Shown piece after piece: positions 6,064 through 6,095 of a DNA stretch of 6,095 nucleotides (its first letter is position 1; the number at the start of each line of letters is the position of its first letter). Under the pieces are notes generated by a model. The model was not told the origin of the DNA. It saw nothing but the letters and a program-made list of their open reading frames with translations, and did no database searches. Source of the DNA: JAWXCM01 sp034408745 (GTDB taxonomy: Bacteria; Acidobacteriota; Terriglobia; Bryobacterales; Bryobacteraceae); assembly GCA_034408745.1 (NCBI GenBank), contig JAWXCM010000327.1, positions 1-6,095 on the forward strand. The letters run 5' to 3'. The translations under genes were made by a program, and so were the position numbers.

Positions 6064-6091
6064 TTTATCGAGATTGCACAATTGCGATAAA
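6064..6091. repeat. Inverted repeat over a -10-like sequence at the window edge
   Basis: TTTATCG (6064-6070) and CGATAAA (6085-6091) are perfect 7-base inverted arms with a 14-base spacer, which itself contains ATTG/CAAT half-sites. TAAAAT at 6088-6093 resembles a -10 box pointing right. This may be a promoter/operator for a gene beyond the window, but the arms are short and nothing downstream is visible. Confidence 0.3.
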
Positions 6092-6095
6092 ATCG

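Noticed and set aside
1..6095. CRISPR arrays, tRNA or rRNA genes, insertion sequence ends, integrase or attachment sites
   Set aside because: No regularly spaced repeats, cloverleaf-like segments, transposase motifs or matching terminal repeats were seen by eye; the coding density leaves little room for them.

Overview
The window looks like a chromosomal segment of a Gram-negative bacterium, most probably an Acidobacteriota member of the Solibacteres/Bryobacterales type. This rests on two secreted von Willebrand factor A (VWA) proteins of the 'VWFA-related Acidobacterial domain' kind next to a kdsB-pyrG-kdsA cluster for the lipopolysaccharide sugar Kdo. The assignment comes from family recognition, not from a database search. 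Base composition is moderately GC-rich and coding density is very high: nearly all adjacent genes overlap.

Left part (1-2069, minus strand): three overlapping genes are read right to left. The first two (2069-1041 and 1057-92) encode paralogous exported proteins, each with an N-terminal hydrophobic segment and one VWA domain with an intact metal-ion-dependent adhesion site (MIDAS). The third starts inside the stop codon of the second (TGATG) and leaves the window after 30 codons. The 90-base gap at 2070-2159 separates this operon from the divergent Kdo operon and holds candidate back-to-back promoter elements.

Middle part (2160-5362, plus strand): kdsB, pyrG and kdsA overlap by 8 and 11 bases and look translationally coupled. 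KdsA makes Kdo-8-phosphate from arabinose-5-phosphate and phosphoenolpyruvate, PyrG makes CTP, and KdsB uses CTP and Kdo to make CMP-Kdo, the donor for lipid A-core assembly. KdsA has all four ligands of the metal-dependent class. The isomerase (kdsD) and phosphatase (kdsC) are not in the window.

Right part (5362-6095): a two-gene toxin-antitoxin module directly follows kdsA. It consists of an AbrB/MazE-fold antitoxin and a Doc/Fic toxin that share a GTGA junction. A perfect 8+8 base palindrome containing a consensus -10 box begins at the last base of the kdsA stop codon and ends 6 bases before the antitoxin start, so the module probably has its own autoregulated promoter and may give a leaderless mRNA. 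The last 100 bases hold no gene; they contain a weak hairpin and a second inverted repeat over a -10-like sequence running to the window edge.

Nothing here is clearly a new system. The most interesting points are the toxin-antitoxin module in the Kdo operon, its promoter/operator layout, and the partial third gene of the VWA operon.
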